The notes under the pieces were generated by a model. The model was not told the DNA's origin. It did not search any database and worked only from the letters and a program-made list of their open reading frames with translations. Below are positions 24,806-36,602 of a stretch of DNA of 64,000 nt, in pieces. The position numbers and the translations under genes are program-made. Numbering within the stretch: the stretch's first letter is position 1; each line of letters starts with the position of its first letter. The DNA lies in NCBI GenBank assembly GCA_018417955.1, contig JACTVC010000031.1, forward strand, positions 186,001-250,000, read 5' to 3'. Origin of the DNA: Laccaria trichodermophora (taxonomy: Eukaryota > Basidiomycota > Agaricomycetes > Agaricales > Hydnangiaceae).

Positions 24806-27639
24806 TCATTGTGATGGACATTTAATGACAGAAAAAGTATCTACATCTCTGTAAGGATTGAAGTAGAATTGGGTCACAAGGTCTAGGATGTTGTCAGTTG
24901 TCCAACTCCGGTCAATCTTCACACCACACTTGCCCATTAAATGGCATCCCTGCACCAGTCGGTCCATGGGGACGATGGCAGCGTTTCAGCGGGAGTAGCA
25001 AGTCGACCATTTGATGATGTGCATGCCTGTATGAGATTCGGGGGTGCCCAAAGGTGTAAACCATTTGATGTAAGTGAGGGGAAGGGGATAAGAGCTGAAT
25101 TGTTCAGGAAGAGAGAAGATTGTGTGGGCTTGGGCAGCGCGAAGGCCTGAAGCAGAACATAAGTTATTGGAGTACAGACGATAGATTGAGCTGAACATAC
25201 CTGTGATACCACCCAGCGCTTGGTACTCCTTCATATCCTCTGCAAAGAGGGCTGTGTCAAAGGCCGCTGGTGCCCCTGCTCTCCTTCTCTTGGACTTGAC
25301 AGCTGGGATTGCCCTGATGTGGTTCATGTGAATCTTCAATTCACTGAGATATTGGTTGGGAGGGAGTGAGACAACAACCTGTTTGAAGAGGTCATATGTG
25401 TCATGAACATTTGGGGTGATGTTGCAGCAAGGAAGGTTTCACAAAGGAAGGTGGTGAGTGTGGGAATGAAGTCGACAGTGCCGAAGTCAGAAGCTAACCA
25501 TGAGACAGGCACATTCTTGAAGGGTGCCTTCTTGGCAATTGTGTACGATGTTGTGGGTGCATCCAGGGTGGATGTGGGAACGTCCACACCAGCATTATCA
25601 TTGTCCTCTCCATCCACCCCATCATCTACCCCACTCTCACGCAGCATGGCTTCAAGTCCACTCTCAAGCCACATCACATAGCCCTCCCACATCCACATCG
25701 CCTCTCACCTTTGCAGCCACAGTGCCATTTGCTCTGTTGGGTCTTGTTTGTTGCTAGCATGATACACCTCCTTTGCAAACTCAATGTGCAGGCACTTGGG
25801 GGATTCAGAATTGTAGCTGTCTATGGAACTGAGGGCACAGATGGCGTTGATGTAGTGAAGGATGGCATGGAGTTTGGGTATGTTGAAGTGTTCTCGAATT
25901 CCAAGGCAGATGAAGATTGCTTTGTGTTGATGAAATGTTTTCAGACAGTTTTTAAGCACATTGAGAGAGGTGGTGGTGTGGGATTGAAATTGTGAGTAGT
26001 AGATGAAATCAATGAGAGCATGTGTGACACTGAAGACCTCCCAGCTGACTGCGCCAGCCAGAATGCCGAGAAACACCTTCTGCATTTCTTTATGCTCAGT
26101 GCTGGTCCACTGTGACACACCCAAAATCCCTTTCTTGAAGTGACGAAGGCCAGGGCTTCCAGACATGAAGCATGTGTCAAGCTCTTCCGTGCTGATAAGG
26201 GTTGTGCACCACTCAACAAGGTGGTCCTTGAATACACCCTTGTGAAGTTGGTGGAGGAGGTCAGGTGTGAAGCATGTGAATATGTCACAGTGGGGGAGAT
26301 CAGCCCAAAATGGTGAGTACATGGCACACAATCCCTCATTGTTGAACTCCTTTGGATCCTTACCCTGCTTGTGTTAGTCTAATATCTCCAATGTGGCCCT
26401 GACCTCTTGAAAAAGCGACTTGACAGGACTGCTGTGCTCGTCTGGATCAATGAGACAGTGAGGGCACCTATTTTCTTTACAGCAAGCAACCAGGCACTTC
26501 TCAGGATAGTCGGCGACATAGGCAGCAAGAAGAGGGTAAATTTTCCGAATGTTACCATTTGAGCACACCATCTCAACCCCTTCCTTACCAGCTGCTATGA
26601 GTCCTGCAACAATCATTGACATACATTTATGGAAAAGTCGGTACCTGTTCAAGGATTGCATGGCCTCCGAGTAGCAATGGAGTTTGGACACAGGAAGATA
26701 GCCGACGAGAATCATTGCATGTGAAGAGGTTTGTTTCCTCACATCTTTTGAAATGTTTCCAATCATCAAGTAGACCAGCCAGGCCTTCTTATTGCCTTGG
26801 AACTGTGTCAACTGTGTCTTGTCGGATGAAAGGATCAGAGCCACTATAGTGGCACCTTCAGATAATTTTTTTTCTTCTTCATATCAATCATCTGGGTTTT
26901 ACTGATTTTCTGCAGAACTTCTCACCTGGATATTCCACCACCAGTTGGCTGTCCACATCTCATCAAGAACCCTCTCCTTGCCGTCTTTGTCTGAGAACAC
27001 CTGTTCAGGAACAAAGGACATGAACTCTTTGAAGGCAGGATTCCCCACAAGCTCCATCACGCACTCCACTGGATCTCTCCACCAAAGCTCCAGCTCCTCA
27101 ATAAGCAGCTGACCATCATCTCTGATGAGGTCACCTTCAGCTCTCAAGATTTCGCATTTCCAACTTGGACCAGTGGGCAATGTCTTCAAGAACATATAGT
27201 TGTTATGAAACAAGAGGTTACTTCTCTTGTGAACCTGATCAATGCAAGGGTGAGTGAGCAAATAATTAATGTGTCTTGCTTCTTTTACTCATGATTGGCA
27301 GCTTCAAATATTCATCAGTTGAAGTTTGTCCCACATTGGCCATCAGCCACGTTGCCAGCTGCCCTCAACTTCTTCAACACATGCCTGTTTACTTTGCAGC
27401 TGAACAGAAACTGGGTTGACAGGAGGCACAAAATCATCCGCCGCCTGCATTCCAGTGTCATCACTGTCATTGAGTATGTGAGGCGGTGGTGATGGTGACC
27501 TGTCTTTGCATTTATGATGAATTGTGGTAAGTTGTTTGTTGTATGCCTTTTTACAGGCTGGTGTTGATTGGATATGTTGATTAATGGCTTTTTGTGTAGG
27601 TTTTGGAGCATTGCAATGAGGGCAGCAAATTGTAGGCAT
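24806..27639 (-). pseudogene. Plavaka-type (CACTA-related) transposase, decayed
   Basis: The gene starts at 27639 with a zinc-finger end MPTICCPHCNAPKPTQKA and HIQSTPAC, usual for Plavaka transposases. Further exons on the minus strand carry family landmarks in order: TGPSWKCEI and LELWWRDPVECV (27,261-26,899); SSDKTQLTQFQGNKKAW, VYLMIGNISKDVR and ILVGYLPVSKL (26,844-26,374); [19 protein letters not shown] and [15 protein letters not shown] (26,331-25,705); then YQALGGITG spliced to LRAAQAHTIF and the C-terminal part, down to the TGA at 24,806. In-frame TGA codons at 25,705-25,707 and 24,986-24,988 sit where the family reads through; both follow an Arg codon and are probably CGA changes. A frame change near 25,340 is also likely. 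It is a dead transposase; its terminal repeats were not identified. Confidence 0.8.
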
Positions 27640-28248
27640 TGTTGGCTCGTCGACGAAGGCTTAGGTTATGCAAATTCTGGTGGTAAGTTATCTGTATTGG
27701 TCATTGTTTCAACTGCTGATGAATGTATAGTTGGGTAAATGGCAGGTCCAACCTTCAAGCTTGTCTGGCCCACTCAGTTGTGCTGATGAATGCAAAGTCT
27801 GGGCCTGACAATGTTTTTGTCTGGCTCATTCAGTCCACAGCCCCTTTCAGCCCCTTTCCGACTCTCTCCTCAACCACCACCAAGTCACATCCCAAATGCG
27901 TTGTTGACATGCTAAATTTCATTGACTGTTTGGCTTCCATCTGTATAAAAGGTGGTCAAAATGAATGTAAGTCTTTACTTCTTTCAATCTGAATGAAGTA
28001 CCCTCATTAAACATGGCTTTACAGCATACACTACTCACCCTCAATGCCTACAGTGCGAAAGACCTATGCTGGTATGTAACCCTGTACATCATCAGCTCCT
28101 GTCATATTATCTGAGGCCCTCCTAGCAGTGGCGAAGGCCACCACTCCCAAAGCAACACCCATCCCCCATGACCACCCAGAATTGACTGCTCACAAGGGAC
28201 GTACATCCTTGGATAAGGAGAATACAGGTGTGTAATGTTTTTGACTTT
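27640..28248. other. Stretch before copia element 2, possible first exon of the DUF6532 remnant
   Basis: Most of it shows no gene. From about 28,100 to 28,228 an open stretch (EALLAVAKATTPKATPIP and on to SLDKENT) is followed by a GTGTGT donor at 28,229. It could be an early exon of the DUF6532-type gene whose later exons lie right of copia element 2. In that case element 2 sits in an intron. Confidence 0.35.
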
Positions 28249-28253
28249 CTTTC

Positions 28254-28470
28254 TGTTGAGAGTATATATAGCGCAGTGGTAGTAGGGGATAAAGATTATT
28301 AATTCTGTCAAGGGCAGCTTCGTCGCCCTTATATACTACAAAATGTAACTACTAGAATATACTACAAACTACTAGATATATTCCTCAGGCTTAGTAATCA
28401 ATCTGGATTTATCTACAAAGTCCTCGAGGTACGTGGAATACTTGACCATGTTCCAGGTGTTATTCCAACA
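28254..28470 (-). repeat. Copia element 2, 3' LTR
   Basis: 217 bp, TGTTGAGAG to TATTCCAACA, recognisably related to the 228-bp LTR of element 1 but diverged by several substitutions and gaps. Confidence 0.9.
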
Positions 28471-28498
28471 CTCCCCCTTGGTCAGGTATTACACCTAT

Positions 28499-31400
28499 TT
28501 AATAAGTCAAGTCTTGGTGTACAATCCGCAGGAGACCCTTTGTGAATAAATCCGCGAGATTGTTATGAGTTGATATGTAAATCAGGTCTAGGTTTCCTTT
28601 TTCGACGTGATCTCGCAAAAAATGAAGCGCTATGTCAATGTGCTTCGTGCGAGCGTGAAATTCCGGATTATGACTAATAGATATTGCAGCCTGATTATCT
28701 GTGAAAATTGTGGAAGTTTTTGGCTGCGGAATTTCGAGTTCGTCAAATAAAGACCTATGCCAAAGTACTTGTTTGGCAGCATGAGTAGCAGAAATATATT
28801 CTGCTTCAGCAGTTGATGAAGCAACAGTATTTTGCTTTTTCGAGCTCCAAGCCACAGCTCCGCCAGCTATGGTTACAACGTATCCACTGACTGATTTTCT
28901 GTCAGCATGTGAAGCCCAATCAGCATCACAATAAATATTCATGTCTGCATTAGAATTTTGTCCTCCATATGTGAGCATATAATTCTTCATGCCTTTCAAA
29001 TAACGGAATACTCTTTTAATGGCTGTCCAATGCTTCAGTTGGGGTCGGCTCGTAAATTGTGCAAGTCTGTTTGTTGCGTATGCAATATCTGGGCGTGTTC
29101 CCAATGCAGCGTACATTAGAGATCCAATCATTGTTGCATAAATCCCTGACCCTTGCGTGTTGTGAGTGCTGTCATTTTCTGATGGCTCGTCATCCTGATT
29201 TAAATCGACGTTAGGATCGAGTGGCGTGGTAACTGGATTGAGATTTTCAAGATTAAATTTCTTGAGGAGTTTGTCAATGTAATGACTTTGGGAAAGTGAT
29301 ATGGTTTGATTTGTAGTGTCGTGAGTCACCTTCATTCCTAATAGTAATGAAGGTTGGCCCAATGCTTTGATTTCATATTTTGATTTGAGTTCTGTTTCGA
29401 CACGATCACTTTCCGCCAGGTTATTGGTGAGTGTGAGTATGTCATCCACCCATACCAATACTATCGCAAATTTCTCCCCCTCTCTCCGAATATAGCAGCA
29501 ATAATCTGTTTTTAGCTGCATAAATCCCAGTTCCTCCATAGCACCATTAAATTCACGATTCCACACATGTCCAGCCTGCTTTAAACCGTAAAGCGCATGT
29601 TGTAATCGACAAACATGTCCACTGCCGTCTGAAAAACCTGGGGGTTGCTTCATATAAATTTCCTCCGTAAGTTTTCCATTTAAATATGCACTTTTCACGT
29701 CGAGCTGACGCATATCCCATTTATTGACTGCGGCGAGTGCGAGCATCGTGCGTAGCGTCTCGAAGCGCATAACAGGTGCAAACGTGCCATTATGGCTAAA
29801 ATCCGTTCCTGGTTTCTGCAAGAAACCTTGCGCTACAAGTCGTGCCTTGTATTTTACAATGTTTCCATGTTTGTCTCGTTTTTTATCGAATACCCAATGG
29901 CATCCAATTGGATCCCTTCCTATTGGTAAATCTTCCATTTTCCATGTGCCCATTTTTTCTAAAACATTTAATTCTGCTTCTACAGCAGCTTTCCAATGTT
30001 CTTTCTCCTCAGTCTGCATCGCATCTTCAAGTGTTTCTGGCAATCCATCTTTATCAGAAATTCCTGAGAGCACTTGGAACGATTTTTCGGTTGAATTTCT
30101 AATAAAATCTTCGAAGGCAAAGTGAGTGTGATTTTTAGAAATTATTTTCGCAGCTGATGACTCTGTGTGTCGTGTAATATCAGGTGGTGTCGCATTTTCA
30201 AGTGTGCGATCCGTTGGTTGTGCCCGTGGATTATTTAAGAGTCGATAATCGTGTTCAGTGCGAGTTCTACGAGGTCTAAGAGCTGGAGAATTTATGGGTT
30301 CAATAGTACTTCGCATTTCTTGTGTAGGAACTGTTGTAGGGATAGGATTTAATGGAATTTCGATTTCTTGAGGTGTTTGAGCGTTCGATTTTTCCTCTGG
30401 CTCCCCCTCGACGCGCAAACCCGGTAAATTAGCTTTAATTTCGAGTTCTCGTGGCTCTTCATTTTCGTTAAATGCCACATTGCGTGAGACTTTAATTTTT
30501 CGAGTTTTAGCGTCGTAATAACGGACTGATTTCGATCCATCGTGAAATCCTACGAAAATAAATTTGTTTGATTTTGGTGCGAGCTTAGAACGACCCTTGG
30601 TCTCGTCTAGCACCCAGACATCGCATCCGAATTCCCTGAGGTGCGAAATGTCAGGTTTATTACCTGTCCAAGCTTCATACGGCGTTTTGCCGTTTAAAGC
30701 GCGTGTGGGCGTGCAGTTTCGTAAATATGCTGCGTGTGTAACCGCTTCGTCCCATAAAAATACTGGAAGGTTTTTCGCAATTAACATTGCTCGTGCAAGT
30801 TCCAAAAGTGTGCGATTAAACCTTTCTGCAACTCCATTTTGAGAAGGTGAATATGGGGCAGATGTTTCAATAGTAATTCCTTTTTCTGCAGCCCAATTTT
30901 GAAGTTTCTCATTAACCAGTTCCTTCCCATTATCAAATCGCATAAATCTTGGGGGTTTTCCAAATTTCCGTTCAATAACGGCAACATATTCCTTAATGCG
31001 GTCAAATGCTTGTCCCTTGTTTTTTAGGAATAATACGGCAGTCAAACGTGTGCCGTCATCTGTAAATGAAACATAATATTTCCACCGTCCGATTGACTCT
31101 GTTTGCGCTGGTCCCCATACATCACTCATGATGCGTTCACCAGGTATTTTGGATCGATTTTTTGCTTCTTGTGGAAAAGGTTTGTGTGCTTGTTTTGCTT
31201 GAATACAAGCTTCACAAGTCAATGATGGGATTGTAGACTCATCAATCTTGAGCCCATCCACCATTTCATTTGATTTCAGGTTTTTAATTGCATTGACAGA
31301 GCTGTGGCCATAAAGTCGATGCCATTGATCCCAAGAGTGCGTCCGAATTGATGCGTATTGGACGCTTTCCCGATTTGGCAATTCCGCGCATGCGTCAAGC

Positions 31401-32653
31401 AAATATAACATGTTCATCAACTTTCCCTTTCCAATGACCCTATTAGTTTTGTCATATAGTTGGCATCCATTGCCATTAAATTCTACCCTTCCTCCTCCAA
31501 TTGCTAAGCGAGGAATTGAAAGTAAGCAATTTGGTGCTTTCGGGACATGCAATACATTCCGCAAAGTGTGTTTGATTGATTGGCCATCAAATTTAAAGTT
31601 GACTGCCACTGTTCCTCGTCCCTGTGTCATCGCTGATCCACCCACGCCATCTACTTCAGATTTCAATGGCTCATAATCAATAAATGCATCTTGTATCGTG
31701 CAAATGTGTGACGTCATGGCTGAATCAAGAACCCAATCATATTTCGAAAAATTGTGGATATTTTGATTGACCATGTAGGCACAATCGCCTAGTGAATTGT
31801 TCACGGAATCTTGTGCTTGATGAGATCTGCCACCTCGATCCGGTCCTCGACGGCCCTTAGGACCTTGTCCCTCACGGCCTCCACCTTTGGCCCAACATTC
31901 ATTTGACATGTGGCCTTTCTTGTGGCAGTTGTAGCACTCCACATCTGTTTTCTTCTTTCCCTGTGAGCCTGTATTTCTCCCACCTTTTTGCTGATGCCTA
32001 GCTTGCATAGACAATCCTCCAGATGTCTCCTCATTTCGTCCTTGATGACGGCGGTATTCTTTGATCAAAATCGCAATAAGCTCATGTGATTTCAGGGTCA
32101 GTTTATTTCCAGATGCACCCAGGTACGATGAAGTATAATTATCCCAACTTTCAGGGAGTGATGTGATCAAGATCATGACGAAATCTTCATCTGAAACCTT
32201 GTTTTCCATTAGGTGCAATTCTTCCTGAAGCTTTCTCAGCTTCGATATATGTTCAACCAGATCAACACCCTCATCTGCACTCATTCTGTATAGTGCGCAA
32301 CGTGTTGCCAGCACCCCTAGCCTGCCTTTGGATTCTTTGACCATGGTGAGTTGATCCCACATTTCCCGCGCTGTCATTGCGCCACTGATGTGGATCATTT
32401 CCACATCGCTGATAGCGAGTTCTATTCTTGTCTGCGCCTTTGCGTCGCCTTCAGCCCATTTCTTCGTCGCTGCTAATTCTTCTGTTGTCGGGCTTCAGGG
32501 ATCGGCTGATCCTGGAGGTTTTGCATCCTTTGCAATATACTTCTCCAGTCCAAGGTCACGAAGCACAGCCATCATCCATCGCTTCCATGGCATCCAATTT
32601 GTGGCCTTCAGCATTTCCATCTGGTAAGATCCTGTTGTATATTCTTCCGACAT
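28499..32653 (-). pseudogene. Copia Gag-Pol polyprotein, element 2
   Basis: The start ATG at 32653 gives MSEEYTTGSYQMEML as in element 1. TGA stops the frame at codon 53 (32497-32495), where element 1 has CAA; after it the same frame is open to 28499. All copia domains are recognisable: CYNCHKKGHMSNEC, LDSAMTSH (one residue differs from element 1), CEACIQAKQ, SQNGVAERFNR, ALYGLKQAG, WVDDILTL and CDADWASHADRKSVSGY. The C-terminus is cut about 12 residues early by a GAA-to-TAA change. With no 5' LTR it could move only if helped in trans, and probably not even then. Confidence 0.9.
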
Positions 32654-32714
32654 TGTAGTAGGTTACATAATGTAGATAAGCGTACGAGATAAAGTTTGAG
32701 CATATGTGTGTGTA

Positions 32715-32741
32715 GACCATGTTCCAGGTGTTATTCCAACA
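32715..32741 (-). repeat. Remnant of copia element 2 5' LTR
   Basis: 27 bp (GACCATGTTCCAGGTG and on to CCAACA) identical to the end of the 3' LTR at 28444-28470. The CTTTC duplication follows immediately. Confidence 0.85.
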
Positions 32742-32831
32742 CTTTCTCTCTAATATGCCTTGTTAGACCCCACTTTGGCTATGCCCACTGATAAGTGAAG
32801 TAATGAAGGCCGCATATGCAAGCCTTCTGAG

Positions 32832-34549
32832 AAGGTGGCCAAACAAGGTAACCACTGTCTATACTTATGCGCTACCTATACCTGGCTAATCAATGTGAAG
32901 TGGCTGCTGTGCAGGAGAAAGAATGCCTTGAAAAGGAGAAGGGAAAAAAGCAAGAAGAGCGCAAGAAAAAGAAGACATGTAAAGACACCAAGGAGGCTGG
33001 GGAGCGTCATGCTGGTGACGATGAGCTTGAGGAGCAGCCAGATGCCATGGTGAACTCACAACAACTACTTCTGTAACATCTAACTAACATTTGTTTCAGT
33101 TCACTTCTCATGCCATAGTGGCAAAACCTGCAGAACTTGCTGCCCGTGCAAGCAGGATTCCACCAACCCCTGGTTTAGTTCTGGCAATGACTTCATGTGG
33201 CTGATCCACTCAACAACAACCACATCCTTCTCACATCCAATCTCCCTCATGCTCCCAGTCATGCTCACGCTTGGGTTCCTGCTCACGCTCATGCTCCCAC
33301 TCCCACCCTCCAATCCAATCCCACTCCCACTCTGTCTCTCAAACCAATACATCCATACCTGGACTGTGCTCAGGTTCCCTGCAGTCCGGCAACAAGCATG
33401 CTCACCCACTTGAGGACGATGGTGAGGAGGAGGAGGAGGAGGAGGAGGAGGAGGAGGAGGAACATGATTGTCACCCCCCTCCACCTGTTGTCCATGCTCA
33501 AAAACTCAACAATGACAATTCACAACCCAAAGCCACAGACTACAACAGTTCCACCCAAGACACTATCCTCGCTGCAGCAAGTTACTATTGAGTGTTTCTT
33601 TTAACAGACAATGCTTTCCCTGATGCCGCCACTGAAGTACGGTTTATTCATTGAGCCTGGAAACTTGCCAACAATGACTCAGGCATGGAGCCCTTGGTTC
33701 TCAATGCAGACATTGCAAAAATTGTGAGTCTTTTTATATTCTTTCATCAATGGATTCCTAATTCTACTTTTTAGATCAAGGCTTGTGGGTCTCAAACCTG
33801 TGGAGAGGCCAAGTCCAAGACCCAGGCCTTGGTGGAAGTTCTTTACAGGTTTGACTCAGGTTGTGGCAGAGCAGTGATAAAAAAAAACGATGATAAGGCT
33901 GAATGTCTTAAGCTTGAAAAGGGCTTTGTTTACAAGGTAATGAATCTGCTTGCTCTAACCTGCACCTTTTTATGCTCTTTCTGTTTTAGGAACTCAAAGA
34001 CCTTAATGATCCTGAGAGTCATTGCAAGGGGATGTACCAGCACCTGATCATTCAAAAAGCCGTCAATTGCATGTGGTTCAAGAACCGATGTGATGAAGGA
34101 ATCATCTTCGAAACCTTATTTGAAGGCATGCCCCTCCCAGCAATCACACTTCTCTTGACTGCAGTACATATTATTTTTTTCACACATCATATTACTCAAT
34201 GGCCAGTCTAGATTGAAGCCAATATTGATGAGTGGCTGACCAGAATTAAGATTGCCGCCTCCTTCTTTGCCAACAACCACCAGAAAGTCTATGTCTCACA
34301 TCTGAACTCTCTGATAGGTTTTGCAGATTATAGCTGTGACCAGGGTATTGTCAAACGGCTTTGCCAGCATTGGTACAACTATGGGCAGTAAATATTTCCC
34401 TTTGCTCTGTAATACTTGCTTGACTAACAATTCTTTTGCTCATGTCATGGTTGTAGTCAGCACACCGGCACACCTTCTGCCTCTCTCAAGGACATTCCTG
34501 CCATCCCCATCTCCGCCTTTGTGGCTGCTGTACAGGAGTACAAGGACTG
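32832..34549 (+). pseudogene. DUF6532-type protein gene, broken by transposons
   Basis: Several short-intron exons encode a protein that resembles the DUF6532 family of agarics. First comes a charged Lys/Glu stretch (EKGKKQEERKKKK), then a Ser/His-rich low-complexity part and a run of glutamates from a GGA repeat (about 33,424-33,462). The folded domain follows: KACGSQTCGEAKSKTQ, FVYKELKDLND, IIQKAVNCMWFKNRCDEGI, PLPAITLLLTAIEANIDEW and KVYVSHLNSL. Introns at 33724-33774, 33937-33989, 34164-34211 and 34388-34456 have GT/AG ends and keep phase. TGA at 33202-33204 interrupts the Ser-rich part. The last exon ends in VAAVQEYKDW exactly where the 3.9-kb palindrome begins; the reading may resume after it (SGTRRAR). 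Function of DUF6532 is unknown. Confidence 0.6.
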
Positions 34550-34794
34550 GTGGTAACCACTTTTATGATAAAAACCAGACAAGTGCCTGGAGCTAACTTC
34601 TGGCAATTGTTTATAATGCTTAGTGGTTCAATGAAATGTATCATTGATGTGTCTATGTATTTCTTTCATTAGATTGCCTGTCCTTTTCTCATAAGTCATA
34701 GGCAGAGCATTTCATTCAATTGTCTGCTTATTTCATAGGGCCATTTCATATGAACATAATTGCGCTTTCAATGGATATTTCATACATATGCCTA

Positions 34795-35100
34795 GGATAT
34801 TTCAATGCAATTTTCATATAGATACCTGGGATATTTCAATGGATATTTCATTCTCATTCCTAGGATATTTCATTGCGATTTTCATATGAATACCTAGGAT
34901 ATTTCAATGGATATTTCATTCTGATCCCTAGGATATTTCAATGTGATTTTCATTCTGAACCCTAGGATATTTCATTGTGATTTTCATATGAATATCTAGG
35001 ATATTTCAATGGATATTTCATTCTCATCCCTGGGATATTTCATTGTGATTTTGATTCTGAACCCTAGGATATTTCATTCTCATCCCAGGGATATTTCTGT
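34795..35100. repeat. Tandem repeats in left palindrome arm (GGATATTTCAATG type)
   Basis: About a dozen imperfect units containing CCTAGGATATTTCAATGG and ATTTTCATATGAATA, 25-35 bp long. The same array in inverse lies at about 37,943-38,248. Confidence 0.8.
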
Positions 35101-35755
35101 CAGGTTTTCAGGGTCCAGTGTGCACTTCCAAATCAGGAAATGGGTGCTTTTACAAATGAAAAATAGCAATAAAATAGGGGAAATTTCAGAAATAAATAGG
35201 GGGTGGTGCTCACTGTTGGTGACAACATCAGGGGTTGTGTTCAGGGTCCAGGGTGCATTTCCCAATATGGTAAATAGCCAAAAATAGCCAGAAAACAGTG
35301 GAAAATTTGGGAAAAATATGAATGGTGTATAGGACATCAGGCACTACCTTCAGGGTCCACTTCAGGGTCCACCCCCCCAAAAAGGATATATCAACTGGTT
35401 TGACCAAAGAGTAAAGAAAACCAAGATAAGAATGATTTTACTTATCAGGGTTCATGTAATGGGATGTTGGGATGTTGGTCACATGACCAATTACCAAAAA
35501 TGGTCAAAAACAAAAATTTTAGCCCTGCACTGTAGCTTCTAGAATCTGTTTCAATTATGTTCTAAAGTGCTCTCATTGTGAAGATATGAGGTAATGGATT
35601 TTCAAAAGCACTGCATTTTTTTTTTGTTTTTTGCATTTTTCTCCATGAAAACAAAACCAAATAACATGATTTCAACACATTTAGAAAGCTAAAAGATAGG
35701 GCTACAATCATCATACCATGGGAAAATGACCACAAAAGGAAGGTGCATGCCCCTA

Positions 35756-36160
35756 AGACTACAAATTTTACTGATAGACTAGAAAAGACTACAAATGTCA
35801 GACATACACTACAAATTTTACTAATAGACTACAAAAGACTACAAATGTCAGACTTAGACTACAAAGTTTACTGATAGACTACAAAAGACTACAAATGTCA
35901 GACTGAGACTACAAAGTTCACTAAAAGACCACAAATGTCAGTTTTAGACTACAAAGTTTACTAATAGACTACAAAAGACTAAAAAAGTCGGACTCAGACT
36001 ACAAAAGTTTGTGGTGTCTGCTTTTTGTCTTAGAAAGGTTTGTAGTGTTTGCTTCTAGTGTCCACTTTTTTAGACTACAAAAGTTTGTAGTGTGCACTTT
36101 TTCATTAGAAAATTTTGTAGTGTTCACTTTTTGAGACTACAAAAGTCTGTAGTTGACATG
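35756..36160. repeat. Tandem repeats in left palindrome arm (AGACTACAAA type)
   Basis: Units of about 55-60 bp built from GACTACAAATGTCAGAC and AGACTACAAAGTTTACT repeat to about 36,010. They are followed by inverse-orientation TTTGTAGTGT units, so the arm itself holds small inverted repeats. The mirror copy is at about 36,855-37,287. Confidence 0.8.
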
Positions 36161-36408
36161 TATTTCATAGTCTTCACTCTGTATAGGTTATGGGGATGAG
36201 GTTGAAGGATTGACATGACCTTACATATTGCCAGCAGCATTAGTTTTTGACATTATGCACAAGTTGTCTTTCACATTAGGAAAGGCTATTCTATGCCTTC
36301 ATATTCATAGCTACTCTCCTGTCTCAAAACATAGTTACAAGTTCATGTGGATATGGTTTGAAGGATTAAATGACTTTACATATTGCTATTGCCACATCAT
36401 TAGCTTTT

Positions 36409-36602
36409 GACATCATACCCAAGTTGGCTTTATATCAGGACAGGCCACTCTCTGCTTTTGCAGTTACTGGTCTGTGTGCTTGCACATTTATAGCTACTGG
36501 CCTGTCCCAAACATACTTAGTTAACTTTGATATCAGGTCTTTCAGGGCTATGGGATGATGGGTTGATTGGTCTTTGAAGGTGTCCTACTTGAGCATGATG
36601 TA
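36409..36602. other. Central segment of the palindrome
   Basis: 194 bp without inverse partner. Its left half resembles 36,195-36,340 as a direct repeat (TTAGCTTTTGACATCAT and TTAGTTTTTGACATTAT). No gene. Confidence 0.6.

Larger units (their letters stand above)
28249..32746 (-). mobile_element. Ty1/copia element 2, 5' LTR mostly deleted
   Basis: This is a second, related copia element in the same orientation as element 1. Its 3' LTR is 28254-28470 (217 bp). Of the 5' LTR only the last 27 bp remain (32715-32741, ending TATTCCAACA), joined directly to the leader. The 5-bp target duplication CTTTC is nevertheless perfect (28249-28253 and 32742-32746). The element therefore inserted whole and later lost most of one LTR. 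Without that LTR it has no promoter of its own. Confidence 0.92.

Noticed and set aside
33421..33465. GGA repeat as a regulatory microsatellite
   Set aside because: It codes for a run of glutamate in the DUF6532-type remnant, which explains it.
35756..36010. Regular repeats with spacers resembling a CRISPR array
   Set aside because: Units vary in length and sequence, spacers are themselves repeated, and the genome is eukaryotic; it is a minisatellite.
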